This document shows positions 1 through 11,224 of a stretch of DNA of 64,000 nt, piece after piece. Under the pieces are notes generated by a model. The model made no database searches. It was given only the letters and a program-made list of their open reading frames with translations, and was not told where the DNA came from. Each line of letters starts with the position of its first letter. Position 1 is the stretch's first letter. The translations under genes and the position numbers were made by a program. The DNA comes from Caenorhabditis elegans (Eukaryota; Nematoda; Chromadorea; Rhabditida; Rhabditidae): contig NC_003282.8 of the NCBI RefSeq assembly GCF_000002985.6, positions 12,028,001 through 12,092,000 on the forward strand. Reading direction: 5' to 3'.

Positions 1-1164
1 AATCATGCCTATGTGGTCGAGCGACGGGACCAGCTTCCAGTGTCTGCTCCTCATCAGCTGAATCTTTCTTTTTCTCAGCAACAGGTACACCTGGAGCGGG
101 ATTTCCTCTGGCTTCTTCAACTGCTTCATGTAATCCTTCTGCTCCAACTGCAGGAGTCTCTCGATCCTCTTTGGCTGCACCATCAGCTTCATCTTTTGGA
201 GGATCTACCACAGCTGGTTTGTCAACGTTCGCATCTGGATCTTCTTCCCCTTTTCCACCTTCCACTTCTTGTTTTGGTTCAAATTCTGGAGCTGCATTTT
301 CTTTTTCCTCTTCTTTCGCATCTTCTACTTCTTTTGGTGCTTTCTGTGCAAAAGGGGCAATTGTTTCTACAACAACAGTCGTTGCTTCTTGAATCACATC
401 AGTTTTTGCTGGAGGTGTTTCTTCTTTTCCAGTCAGTAATTCTTCTTTCTTCTCGTTTTCAGTTTTCGACTCCTGAAAAATTATAAAAACTGAATGTAAC
501 TGAAATTTATAGGGAGGGCTTGCTTTAGATATCTCAAAAACTTCCAAAAATTTTTATCGTGTGTCACAATTTCAAACAAAAAACCAAATTTGCTAAAGTC
601 TTAAGTTTCGCCAACTTTTCCATGACACAACTGTTGGAGGTTAATTTTTTTATTATTATCATTCTTTATTTCATATTTCGGCAATAAGAAACATGGTGAT
701 TCAATAACAACTGTATTCCAACAGCCTCGACAAGGAAAAAAACTAATGATTTTAACAAAATGTGGGTTTTTTTTTGAAATTCAAACCCGTCATGAAAATT
801 TAGAAAATGTTTTTTTAATCTCATCATGAAATTCGATCGTTTCGGGCCAGTTTAGTCTATTTAAGAAAAACCCAAAGCATTTTTAAATTGTATTTCTTAC
901 AATAATTGTTGCATTTGTAGCAACTGGAATCGGAGCTACTTGATCTGGTGCAATTGTGAGATTTGCTGTTGAACTGAGAAGTGTCAAAGTTGGAGGTGTT
1001 GTGCTTTTTTCAGATGATTTTCCTTCTTTTTCATTTTCGTTTTCATCAATTGGAGGTCTCACATCATCCACATCTTCAGGATTTACATCGTCTTCTGGTT
1101 TTTCTTGTGCAGCAGCTGATGTTGCCAAGAATAGTAGAACCACGACGAAGAGTCGTAATTTCAT
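1..1164 (-). CDS. Secreted acidic, Glu-rich protein, partial (5' end)
   Basis: Two exons are visible: 1164-901 and 472-1, separated by an intron with a GTAAGAAAT donor and a TTTTTCAG acceptor, phase 0. The ATG at 1164 (MKLRLF...) is chosen because a TGTTTACAG acceptor sits 10 bases before it, typical of trans-splicing; an in-frame ATG further upstream lies before that acceptor. Residues 1-20 form a clear signal peptide with an alanine-rich cleavage region. The rest is low complexity, rich in Glu, Asp, Lys, Pro and Ala, with a few Asn-X-Thr sites (NLT, NAT). The frame is open to the window edge, so the C-terminus is missing. No family was recognised; a secreted or extracellular disordered protein is the most that can be said. 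Confidence 0.7.
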
Positions 1165-2255
1165 GAGAGAAAAGCTGTAAACATGCAATTTTTTGAAAAA
1201 AGGTATTAAAAACTAATATCTGAACAAAAAAAATAGTAGAACACGGAGAGACTCCAGAAAAACCTCAATACTAAAATAGCAGCAATTAGGTGTCTCAGAG
1301 AACATGAGAGAATAGTTGTGACCGAATGAGGTCAGTTACTCTACGATGAGAAGGCAATAACGGTCGGTAGTACGAACGGAGAACTAGAAAAAAAAACATT
1401 GAAAGTTCACGATTATCCATCGTTTTCTTCTCAAAGACATGTGTTTCAAAAATGTTTACATTTGCCTGAAGTGGCATATTGGAAAGAGAAGTGCGCTTTC
1501 GCTCGTAAAAATCAATGAAACAGTTGAGTTAATCCGTCGGAAACAGATCATGTTAATCTCGAAAAAAAATTGTTGCAATTGAAAACTACAATTTGGAAAG
1601 TATTTGAATTGTGGTTTTGATTTTGATCATAGATAAGTATTCATTCATAAATGTCTACACAGCTCAAATATTTCTAGAATTAATATTGCGAAAAAATTCA
1701 ATATCAGTGGAGGTTTAGCACATCATGCAATGTCGACAAACAAACAGAAACGTAAAGTAGAGAACGTGGCATGTTTTGATTCCTGGGAAAATGTTGATTC
1801 AAACTATTTCGAAACAAATTAAAGTGAGAAAATATATTGCAGAAACTGAATTATTGACATTTTAATTAGACTAAAAGTCAAAAAATGTAAGAAAACCAAC
1901 TTGTATCAGCAAAAAACCACTGAAAACCAATAAAAATGTAAAAATGACAAATTGTCGTAATATCTGGTGTCGGTTGTGCATTGGTACGCAATCTTGTGTA
2001 CTCCTCGCGGACAAGTTTTCTGTTAATTTTTTTTGTTGGTTTTTTTCTATTTGTCCCGCTTTTATTTGTACTGAAATCTTTAAACCGATATAATTTTTTA
2101 ATTCACTTTAGTAACAATAATAGTGTCGATATCACCGAATAGGTAAGGCAATGGTACAATAAAAACCATGCAAATTTAAGGCTTAAATTACAAAAAATGA
2201 GTTGAGAGTTATTATTTTGAATTATTAATTTCAGCCGTTTGTTTCCATTCGATAT
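1165..2255. other. Intergenic, no gene seen
   Basis: AT-rich DNA between the secreted acidic protein gene and the 217-aa gene, both on the minus strand. Short open frames here (for example 1295-1477 minus) have no coding character or usable splice context. It presumably holds the promoter of the gene at 1-1164. Confidence 0.5.
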
Positions 2256-3271
2256 CTAATAATAGACGTTGGTGAACAAGTTTAAAATGTCTTTTCCTTT
2301 CTTCGATTCAGCAGTCTCGGCTAGAGCCTTTTCCTTGAGCTTGTCTCTTTGCTTCGCATCTTCCAGATTAATTGTTTCCATAGGGAGTGAGATGTATCCG
2401 AGATCAAGGTTACGAATCTGTAAAATTTGAAACTAATTTTTCGTAATTCAATTTTAAAAGTACCTGTGAGACACGAGCTCGAATTTTCTCGCTCTTCCCG
2501 TTTTCGATTTTTTCGAGATATTTGGCCGCTCTCTTGTTGCTCCCTCTTCGGTGGAAGAAATTATACATCTAAAAGAATATTTTGATATTTAAATAGTTGT
2601 TATAAATATTTTAAATCAGACTCACAAAAATACTGTGATTCCACGAATCCTTTTTCGATCCCCGATTTGAGGACTGTTCGCGTGGTTTTGACGAAGACAC
2701 TTCTACCCACTGGTCGATCTCTTCTTCTGATGGCATGCATTTCTTTGTGTGTTGTTGGCATTTGGAAAGAAGAAGGAACAATTGATCCTCAGTTAGTGGT
2801 TTTTCGTGACATTTCAACAAATTGATCGTCGGAGTCCTTTCAAGTCTTACGTGGAGGGGAACAGAAGGAGCCATTATTAGGAGCGGTCTGAAATTTCTCA
2901 ATTTACTAAACAATTGAAGAAGGACTAACGTTTTTTGCTTGTATTGACTCAACATGCGTCTAATTCTCAAAAATACAAACCGGAAAGTAGGCAAAATTGA
3001 AGATTTCAGCTAAGGTTAGCCTTTTTTCGACATTTTTAAGAATTTTCATTACGAAATTCGTTAATTTGTGCGCATTTTGAGATTATGCAAGCAAAAAATT
3101 AAACAAAATACACGCAGGAGAAAAAAAATTGTACAAAATTACTCACGTTTGCGCAATGTCATCGCAATCTAACTCCTCGAAAACAAAAATTCCCGCACTT
3201 TTCAAATGGTAGATCACTATTTCTCTAGGAAGATCAAATATATTTTTACTGCATTCTTGTTCTTTATTCAT
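2256..3271 (-). CDS. Unrecognised 217-aa protein, four exons
   Basis: Exons on the minus strand: 3271-3147, 2887-2626, 2568-2464 and 2417-2256. All junctions have GT/AG sites and keep one frame (phases 2, 0, 0), which is the main support. The start ATG at 3271 opens MNKEQECSKNIFDLPREIV; a shorter form could begin at the internal Met at 2874, 13 bases after the exon 2 acceptor, but exon 1 joins in frame and reads as coding. The protein begins with a Leu/Ile-rich segment, has a Ser/Lys/Arg-rich middle, and ends in a charged, probably helical tail (ISLPMETINLEDAKQRDKLK...) before NVYY. No signal peptide, membrane segment or known domain was recognised. Its start codon lies only 55 bp from that of the divergent mL51 gene. 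Confidence 0.72.
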
Positions 3272-3326
3272 GAATTCAGCGTGTTCGTTTTTGTTTTCTT
3301 TTAATAATCTATTAAGTTTTCAGGTG

Positions 3327-4026
3327 ATGAATTCCAATTCTCTATCACGATTCACATCAATCGTGAGAACGACATCGATCCGCGGATTTCATGATCGAAG
3401 CTCAGTGCCACGGGTCGTCGATGATCGCGAAAAGTCTTCAGCAAAATATAATGATGCCGGTGAGACATATATTTAATTTTTTCAAATAAAAACTTTCACA
3501 TTTTCAGGTTACACGTTCCGTTATCACCAACAAGGCGTAGATCCGCTACCTCGTATTCCTGATTGTAAAGTCCCAGTAGCACGTCCAGCATACAAAGTTC
3601 GTGATCAATGGAGTGACGAAGCTGCTCGCTTCGGTCAAAACGACTATATTGATCTTCTCGGTGATGGATCAGTTCATCCTGCACAACTTCAATATCACAC
3701 GCCAACTTGGCTTCGTGGATTCCCAGGACAACATAAAGCAAATGAGCTCATCAAACTTATTCACTATCGAAATCTGTATGATGCTAAATTGAAACAAAAT
3801 TCACCGAAAAGATGGCACGAGCTAAGAAAGAGAATCAAGTATTTAATGATGCAGCACAATTATAACAAACAGGTTGGATTTTTTTTTAATATGTTTTTTT
3901 TTAAATCCAAATTATTTGCTTCAGGATGAGATCGGTCGAGAACGCAACTTGGGATTATGGGAAGAGGAGCCCGACTACACTTACAAGGACAAATCACGAA
4001 GATCATTCAAAGATGAAATCCATTAG
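3327..4026 (+). CDS. mrpl-51: Mitochondrial large ribosomal subunit protein mL51
   Basis: Exons 3327-3459, 3508-3872 and 3925-4026 join in frame to 199 aa. The ATG at 3327 lies three bases after a TTTTCAG acceptor (3321-3323), so it is probably trans-spliced there. The N-terminus is Arg/Ser/Thr-rich with few acidic residues, as expected for a mitochondrial targeting peptide. The central part (YIDLLGDGSVHPAQL, then WLRGFPGQHKANELIKL) and the basic RKRIKYLM segment match the conserved core of MRPL51, including the WLRG-x-x-G-N/H-E-L pattern. The protein would act in the mitoribosome in the matrix. It is longer than the human protein, mainly through N-terminal and C-terminal extensions. The symbol is from memory. 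Confidence 0.82.
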
Positions 4027-4964
4027 ATTTATATTGCTTGTTTTTAGCTGTTGTAGAATTATTTTTGTTGTTACTATCTGAATTTTTAATATTAATTTTC
4101 GAATCTTAGGGAACATCGAGATCATTCGTGGCATATCATAAAGTTTAAGCTTCCAGTCCGTAATAGATTGCTTTGAAGGGGTCCAGTTTGAGAAGTTGCA
4201 GGTGTTTTTCGTTTCGGAAAAAATCGAGATTTCCTGAAATGCGACTGTCATGAGTCAAATTTCAGAAAATTCCACGTTTCAATTTCGATGTTAGATTATA
4301 GAGACCTTTCTAGCTTCCCATTTCACAACAAACCCCTCTTCATCATCATGACGTCATACAGTCTCGTTCTCTTCTCCAAATATAAATGATCAGCTGTACA
4401 GTCACTAAATGCAGCATATCAGTACCTTATCAATTGATAGCATCACCACATGTTCATCTCGCCTCAAATTCAAAAAAAAAGCAACACTTCACTCCTAAAA
4501 CAGTTCCATTTTCGGTCGATAAACCATCGATTCCCCGTTCACTCAGCTGTGCGTATTTTCTCGTCATTCGTCTCTTTCTCACAGCCTACACTATTCGCGA
4601 AGCCGTCTGCAATCTGCGTCTCACCTTGGGCCCTATGCAGAGGGACAATCAATCGGCCTAGAGGAGGCTGGTCATGTGTTTATGCATAGAAATATCGAGA
4701 AAGAATGCGAGACACAGAGATGAAGAGGCATCATTCGGCCTCATTTTGCCCATAGCAACACTTACACTCGTAGGCTCGGTAGTGGAATGTTCCAGATGAA
4801 TACTCTTGCTTTGACACGATATTTAAGTAGGAAATTCCTTTTCTAAAATCTAAAACTAGCAATTTCTTGCGGTTGTGTAACCGAATCAAATATTCGAAAA
4901 TTAGCAAAATTTCGCAATGAATATTCTCGTTTTTTGGCAAACCGTTTCTTTTTTGTCATTTTGA

Positions 4965-5420
4965 CTATTACACAGTCTCCTCCAGTGGAAATCGGTCCGT
5001 TGGCGCACTTCTCGTGCATCGCGTGGAAAATTGAGAAATTACCAAAACTTTCAATTTACTGTTTTTCTTTATATTTTTCATAACATAAGCTTGGGTGGAA
5101 GATTACTTTTCAAATAAACATCAATTTCTACTAGAAAAATGATGATAAATATACAAAATATGAGAAAAACTCAATTTTTAGTTGTTTTTACTTTTTATAT
5201 CAGCGCTTTTATTTTTGAACCAAAATCAAAAAACTTTTTTCTCCACCTTTCCCCGAATTAGCTTTACAATTGATACCTAATTTCAAAGTATGAAATCGAT
5301 TTTAAACCCACAAAAACCGAAGGAAATCATTTTTCAGTGGTAAAATTTTGCAACGCTCACGAGAAACGCGCAAGCCCCCTTGTTGGGTCATTTCCACGTG
5401 AGGAGGCTGTGTATTATCCT
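4965..5420. repeat. Inverted-repeat element, about 450 bp
   Basis: The left end reads TATTACACAGTCTCCTCCAG and the right end, read on the other strand, reads GATAATACACAGCCTCCTCA. Similarity continues inward through GTGGAAAT and a CACGAGAA-type block. Arms are diverged; the interior is AT-rich with no coding frame. It looks like a non-autonomous DNA transposon relic. Confidence 0.55.
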
Positions 5421-5439
5421 TTCTGATTTTTTCCGTCAA

Positions 5440-5715
5440 AAATACGGTACCCGGTCTCAACACGCTTTTTTGTTGTAAAATACAAGCAAGTATGCGCCTT
5501 TAAAGAGTACTGTAATTTCAAACGTTTTTTGCTGCTTAATTGTTTTCCTTAACAATTTATTTGTTTATTTAAAGACTAAAAATTGAAATTTAAAAGCACA
5601 GAATTGTTTTAGAAAAAAGTTTTAGAATACAGTACCGGTTGGAATTTGAAAAAAATTGTCGTGTCGAGACCGGGTACCGTAGTTTTGGCGCAAAAATCAC
5701 AACATTTCGCGTATG
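5440..5715. repeat. Palindromic repeat family copy A
   Basis: The left arm has TACGGTACCCGGTCTCAACACG followed by GCGCCTTTAAAGAGTACTGT; the right arm has the reverse complement (GTGTCGAGACCGGGTACCGT). Six other copies are at about 6540-6625 (half), 19360-19720, 29075-29400, 30465-30835, 33367-33640 and 60510-60890. Confidence 0.75.
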
Positions 5716-6281
5716 GATAATATTTAATTGCATTTTTACATAACTTTCTTGTAGGCCCAACAGTACCTACTTGCCTGCCTACAGGCAACTCTCTACTGCT
5801 ACTAAATTTTTGACGCCTTCACGAAATTAGTCACTTATGATAATGAAAGTTTATATTTTAGTTCTAGAGAATCTGTTCAACTAGATCCTAACAAAAATAG
5901 TCTCCAAGAAATTTAGATGAATGATAATAAAAACTTGTTGGAAGTGATCTACTAGATCTAGATACCACCTTGAACTTTGAAGCCTTGAGTGTTTTTCTTT
6001 TCATATCTCCGTTCTTGCCCCCTTTGTTCATCTCGTAAACATCTTTAAAGGTTCCAAAAATAGTACATTTCCTTTTTGTTGTTGCATTATTCTCCAAAAA
6101 AATGAATTATGGTTTCAATTTCTTACACAATACAATCATTATGATGATTATTCGAAGTATAATATTTCGAAATTTCCTTTTTTCGATTTCGCAACTCTCG
6201 CAACTCAATAATGTCAATACTTGTTCTATTATCTTTCACTCTCTTTTCACTCACTTTCAAATAACTTCTCATTTTACTCAG

Positions 6282-8720
6282 ATGGCTGCTGCATCATCCG
6301 CTCCTCACCAAATGCAAGTTCGTGTGACTTTCTATACAAGTCACAATCCGCAATCGGTTCTCATGATTTTGAAGAACGATCAGGCTCTTCAACAGATCTC
6401 CGAGAAGGCAAGAGAACTGTTCCCATCGGCTGATTATCGTCTCTACTACGGTAAGATATTATACTTTTGTTTTTGCCCCGTTTGCTAGACGAATCAATTG
6501 TGCAAATAGAGTATTTGTATGCCACACCTATGTTATGACAAAAAAGTACGGTGCCCGGTCTCGGCACGATTGAAATTTTTAATGGACGTTCCGAGGAAGA
6601 GTGTGCGCCTTTAAACAAACCATTTTTTTAAATTTAAAGTTTAACTAGATTTAAAAGGTCGTTATTTTTGTAAAACTCAATTTAATTAGATTATATTTAA
6701 GATTTCTAATTTCCCTAGATATCTCACAGTAACTTTTTTCCAAATCTTCAAATTTTCAGGTGATGTCAACGGACCAATCTTTGAGTTCACCAATTCGGAT
6801 CAGATTATGTCTAAGATTCGAATCACTACATTCTCTCGAACTCCTCAACTTTTTGTTCGCCTGGAAACTGTTCCCCTTCGTCCAACAGCCCTACCATCAG
6901 TGAGCACTGAAACTGCCAAAAAAGCTTCCGATGCTGATCGTGAATCAAAGAGCAGATCCTCGCTGAAGCGTATCGAGAACAACCAGGAGCTCACATTGAA
7001 GACGCTGGAGAAGTTGCAAAAGGAGCTCTCAAGAGTTAGCGCTTTGGAGACGATGGTTGCTGATCTTCATGCAAAGGAAAGAGAACCTGTTGTCGAGGAA
7101 GTTCAGAAGCCATTCCCTCCAGTGAAGCACTCGGCGTCTTGTGATGCTTGCCTCGGTGACATCATCGGACATAGGTTCAAGTGTCTCGAATGTGCCGATT
7201 ATGATTTGTGCGAGAAGTGTGAGAGAAAATCTTTACATTATGAGCATGCAATGATCAGAATTGTGGAGCCAAAGAAAACAATGATCCCATCATATGTGAC
7301 ATCAAACTCTCCGAACAATGTCTTCCCAACTTACATGCAGCACAAGATCCAACAACCACAAACTATCAAGGGGATCAACAAGACTGTTATCACGAGACTC
7401 GTTCCTTCACATCAAGTTAATCCAGCTCCAATGCCTCAAGCTCCACCAGTCTCCACTCCAGTTCCATTCCCTCCATCTCCAACCATCGGAAATGGAGCAG
7501 TTCCAAAACCAGCCCAGGAGCCTCGGATCCCACCATCTCCAACTTCTGCTCTACCACCACCACAATTCTTCAATGAGGAGACCCGTGCAGCCATTATTAA
7601 TAGTGCAGCGTTGCTCAAGGAAACTTTCAGTACTTTGAGCAGAAGCTTCTTGGATTTGGCAGATGGTGCACAGGCCAATATGGATAAAAAGATCATTGAA
7701 CGCTCGACCATGGAAGCAGGAATGACCAAATTCGAAGAGAAAATGGATAATTTGAAAAGACACTGTGAGGAGAAATATCTTGGAACGGAAACTGCTGAAG
7801 CTGAGAAGAGCGAGGAATCTTCGAAGAAGCAAGCAGATAGCTTGTCTGGACCAAAGATCAAGAAGGCTAAGAAGAAGTCCTGCTACAAGAAATCTGCCGA
7901 GAGACTATTCACAATGCAACTTGCTGCGGCGGCTGCTGAGCAAGCCCGTCTTGAACAAGAAGCCAAGAAAAGAGCTGAAGCCAGCTCTGCTGAATTACAG
8001 AGGAAACTTGCTGAGCTTAATGTGAAGGAATCTCAATCAAAATCCGAGGAAAACATTGCTGACTTTGTCCTATACGATCTTTACGGAAACTCCTTGGAAG
8101 CTTTGTTGAGAGGTCGTTCGAGCTCTAGAATCGCCGATCCTCCGACCACTCCAAATACCGAACCAGCCACCACAGAGTTAGCTTCAACGACCTCTGCAAC
8201 TCCAGCCGTCACTGCTCCAGCATCAATTGTTCCAGTTACTCCAACTGCACCAATTGTTGAAACTCTGATCGTTCCACCACTTCCACCAGTGGAATCAAAT
8301 CCAGAAGAGGTTACACCAATGGTGACTGCACCAATCTCAATTCACTCTTCTTTCGAGAACATTTCTTCGGATTTCGAGAGCCTCAGTCCATCATGGGGAG
8401 GATACCCAGATTTGGAAGCTGCACAACGTCTAGAAGTCATCGATGATAACTTACTCGACTTCTCTGATGTTGCTGTTGAAGCCCAGGAAGCTCAAGAAGC
8501 TCAAGAAGAAGCTCGCCCAGAGCCAGAGCAATCTCTACCACCATTTAATGAGGAAACTGAAAAGGTAAATCTAAATGTCGTCCATGAATCCCCTAATCTA
8601 ACGAATTTTCAGACATTCGATCGTCTCCTTGAGATGGGATTCTCCTACAACGTCACTGTTGCTGCAATCAGAGCAAATGGATCGAATCTCGAGATGTGTC
8701 TTCAGGCGCTTCTTCACTAA
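6282..8720 (+). CDS. sqst-1: Sequestosome/p62 autophagy receptor SQST-1
   Basis: Exon 1 is 6282-6450, its ATG directly after a TTACTCAG acceptor; exon 2 starts at 6760. A 48-nt stretch (8564-8611, GTAAAT...TTTTCAG) fits an in-frame intron; removing it gives 693 aa. Domains: PB1 at about residues 10-95, ending in the acidic OPCA-like segment; a ZZ zinc finger from about residue 183 (CDACLGD, then FKCLEC and LCEKC); a Pro-rich middle; a Lys/Glu-rich segment; and a C-terminal UBA (FDRLLEMGFSYNV) in about the last 40 residues. DFESLS and WGGYPDL are candidate LC3/GABARAP-interacting motifs (inference). The product binds ubiquitinated cargo and links it to LGG-1/LGG-2 autophagosomes. An AATAAA signal lies at 8874-8879. 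Intron 1 carries half a palindromic repeat. Confidence 0.95.
6540..6625. repeat. Palindromic repeat family copy B, half element
   Basis: One arm only (TACGGTGCCCGGTCTCGGCACG ... GTGTGCGCCTTTAAA), inside sqst-1 intron 1. The matching second arm is absent, so this is a truncated copy. Confidence 0.65.
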
Positions 8721-11224
8721 TTTGTACATCCTGTATCGTGTCGCCCAACCAACTCTCTCCTAGATACTATTAGTCATTTTCATCATTCCAATGGAAAGCT
8801 GTATCTATTTTTTCTCGTCTTGAACCTGAAAATGTTGCTTTTGCGTAAATTGCTTTTTTAATAATCTGAAATTAATAAAGTTGTGGCGAAAAATTATTGT
8901 CAGCTGGTTTATTTCAAGTATGGTGTTGCTTTCTGAAACTTGGAGGCTGAATTTTTCTTACATCTGTAGAATTTTATCACATTTCGAATAATTTCAGATA
9001 ATTTTTTAAAAAACCTTTTCCAAAACAAACTATGAAAAATAAACTTCAAAACATCAACTAGTTCTATTCTCAGGTTGAATATCATTCATTACCAAAAGAG
9101 TTAAAGCGTTTTCCAGAAAAAGTTTCGATAATTTTCCAAAAGCCAATTCGAATATTTTCAGCAAGTCGCCGCGTACATTTAGAAGCATCTATCATCTTTG
9201 GCATATGGAAGCGAACAGCTTTGAGCAATACGTTTTTTCAGTACAGTTACAAAATCCCATTTTTCTCATCGTTGCATCGAAGATTTTTTCAAAAATTTAT
9301 ATAGCAATAAATAACAATATGTGTACATTTTGAAAATACTTTTACTTTAGATGGAAAGTTTCGAAAATTTGCTCAAAAACCGGCTCAAATATCAAAGTGC
9401 AAATCGGCGCATGCCACATTTCGATTTTTAGGCAGTTTTTCAGTAACTTTTTGAAATTTTCGATCCAAAGTGAAATCATTTTCAGAGAGTACAAGCATTT
9501 CTCTATATGTCTATATAAAGTTCCAGAAAGTAATTTTGACACAACATGGAGAAAAGTACAATTCGGGAAATGTGCCAAAAAAATGATCGCACACATCTGC
9601 TGGCTTCCATATTTCAAAGATGACATATGCTATCAAAACAAAATAAAGTAATAATGATTGTATAAACATTTGTTTATTTTGAAACTTAAATACACATTAG
9701 TTTCAGAAAAGTTACATACTGTCTTTTGCAATTATTGATTTTTGCTCATAAAAGCAACATTTCTGCTTAGAATTTTGAAAAAGGTTCACTATTTCGAGTC
9801 CTCTATTAGATTCTGAAAGAATTTTTCAAAAATGTTGGCCCATCTCCAAAATCGTCCTCCGCTCTGAAAAACGAAAGTGGACCTTTGCCTTCCAAAAAGT
9901 GGGGAAAAAAATGAAATTGATCTTTTTGGGCCGAAAAAAATGTTTTTAGAATGCTGAGAACACGTTAAACACGAATATATATATATTCTGAAAATGTCTA
10001 AAATGGATTTTAAAAAAGCATAGATTTATTTTTCATTTTCAACGTGAAAGTTTTGTGTAGATTTTATATTCCAAAAGAATCTCAAAATTTAGAGACTAAA
10101 CTTTCACGTTGAAAATGAAAAATAAATCTATGCTTTTTTAAATCCATTTCAGACATTTTCAGAATATCGGGATCTTAAAATAAACATGATATTCGTGTTT
10201 AACGTGTTCTCAGCATTCTAAAAACATTTTTTTTCGGCCAAAAAGCTCAATTTCATTTTTTTTTGCCCATTTTATGGAAGGCAAAGGTCCACTTTCGTTT
10301 TTCAGAGAGGAGGACGATTTTGGAGATGGGCCAACATTTTTGAAAAATTCTTTCAGAATCTAATAGAGGACTCGAAATAGTGAAAATTCTAAGCAGAAAT
10401 GTTGCTTTTATGAGCAAAAATCAATAATTGCAAAAGACAGTATGTAACTTTTCTGAAACTAATGTGTATTTAAGTTTCAAAATAAACAAATGTTTATACA
10501 ATCATTATTACTTTATTTTGTTTTGATAGCATCTGTCATCTTTGAAATATGAACAGATTTGTGCGATCCTTTTTTTTTTGAAACATTAGTTTAGAATTGT
10601 ACTTTTCTCCATGTTGTGTCAAACTTTTTTTAGGAACTTTATTTATATAGACATATAGAGAAATGCTTGTACTCTCTGAAAATGATTTCACTTTGCATCG
10701 AAAATTTCAAAAAGTTACTGAAAACTGCCTAAAAATCGAAATGTGCCATGCGCTGCTCTTTGATATTTGAGCCGGTTTTTGAGCAAATTTCCAAAACTTT
10801 CCATTTAAATTTAAGGTACACATACAAAAAATTTTAACATTTCAAGTAAAATTAAACAGCATAAAGTTGCCAAAATTTTTGGTAAAATGATCGTTATTGT
10901 TTTTTTTAATTTTCAAACATTTTGAAGTTTTCTACAGAACAGTATGTATCCGTTTTCAAATTCAAAACATCTTTCGATAAAGTTAGATATAAAATTTTTA
11001 TAGTTTCATTCAAACTGTATACATTTTCAAGAACAACATTGAGCAATATTCAGGTGTTTTCAGATAACAAGTATTTGCAGAGAAATTAGAGAAATGTACA
11101 CGTTAATACAAATCAAGGCAAATAATTAAAACATGCAGAAAAAAGATAGGAAGGATGAAAAGAAACCCGCAAAATGGAAATAATTAGAATTAGATGAAGA
11201 TAGGTGTATTTCAGTTTCAGAAAA
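8721..11224. other. Intergenic between convergent sqst-1 and the STAT gene
   Basis: It holds the sqst-1 3' UTR, the 1.46-kb palindrome at about 9349-10806, and otherwise AT-rich DNA. Open frames at 9342-9651 on both strands lie in a palindrome arm and look like chance frames. Confidence 0.55.
9349..10806. repeat. Large palindrome, about 1.46 kb, two arms of about 700 bp
   Basis: The left arm runs from AGATGGAAAGTTTCGAAAATTTG to about 10040 and the right arm from about 10090 to CAAAACTTTCCAT. The centre is clear: ATAGATTTATTTTTCATTTT with AACGTGAAAGTTT before about 10050, and the reverse complement just after 10100. Arms differ by scattered substitutions and small indels, such as an extra AT run near 9977. 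No transposase frame is visible, so it is probably a non-autonomous foldback or MITE-type element. Confidence 0.85.

Larger units (their letters stand above)
4027..6281. other. Intergenic region upstream of sqst-1
   Basis: About 2.2 kb with the mL51 3' UTR at its left end and the sqst-1 promoter at its right end. It contains an inverted-repeat element (about 4965-5420), one copy of the window-wide palindromic repeat (about 5440-5715) and a TGCCTAC-rich patch near 5755-5795. The 91-codon plus frame at 4386-4661 is not supported by splice sites or family similarity. Confidence 0.5.

Noticed and set aside
13-486. Long Leu-rich plus-strand frame
   Set aside because: It is the antisense shadow of the acidic minus-strand exon; the minus frame joins by a good splice site to a signal-peptide exon.
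4386-4689. Two plus-strand frames of 79-91 codons
   Set aside because: No acceptor at the starts, no recognisable domain and atypical codon use; probably promoter DNA.
8564-8611. Treating the SQST-1 frame as unspliced to 709 aa
   Set aside because: The segment has a good donor, a TTTTCAG acceptor and AT-rich, poorly conserved content; splicing gives a clean UBA junction.
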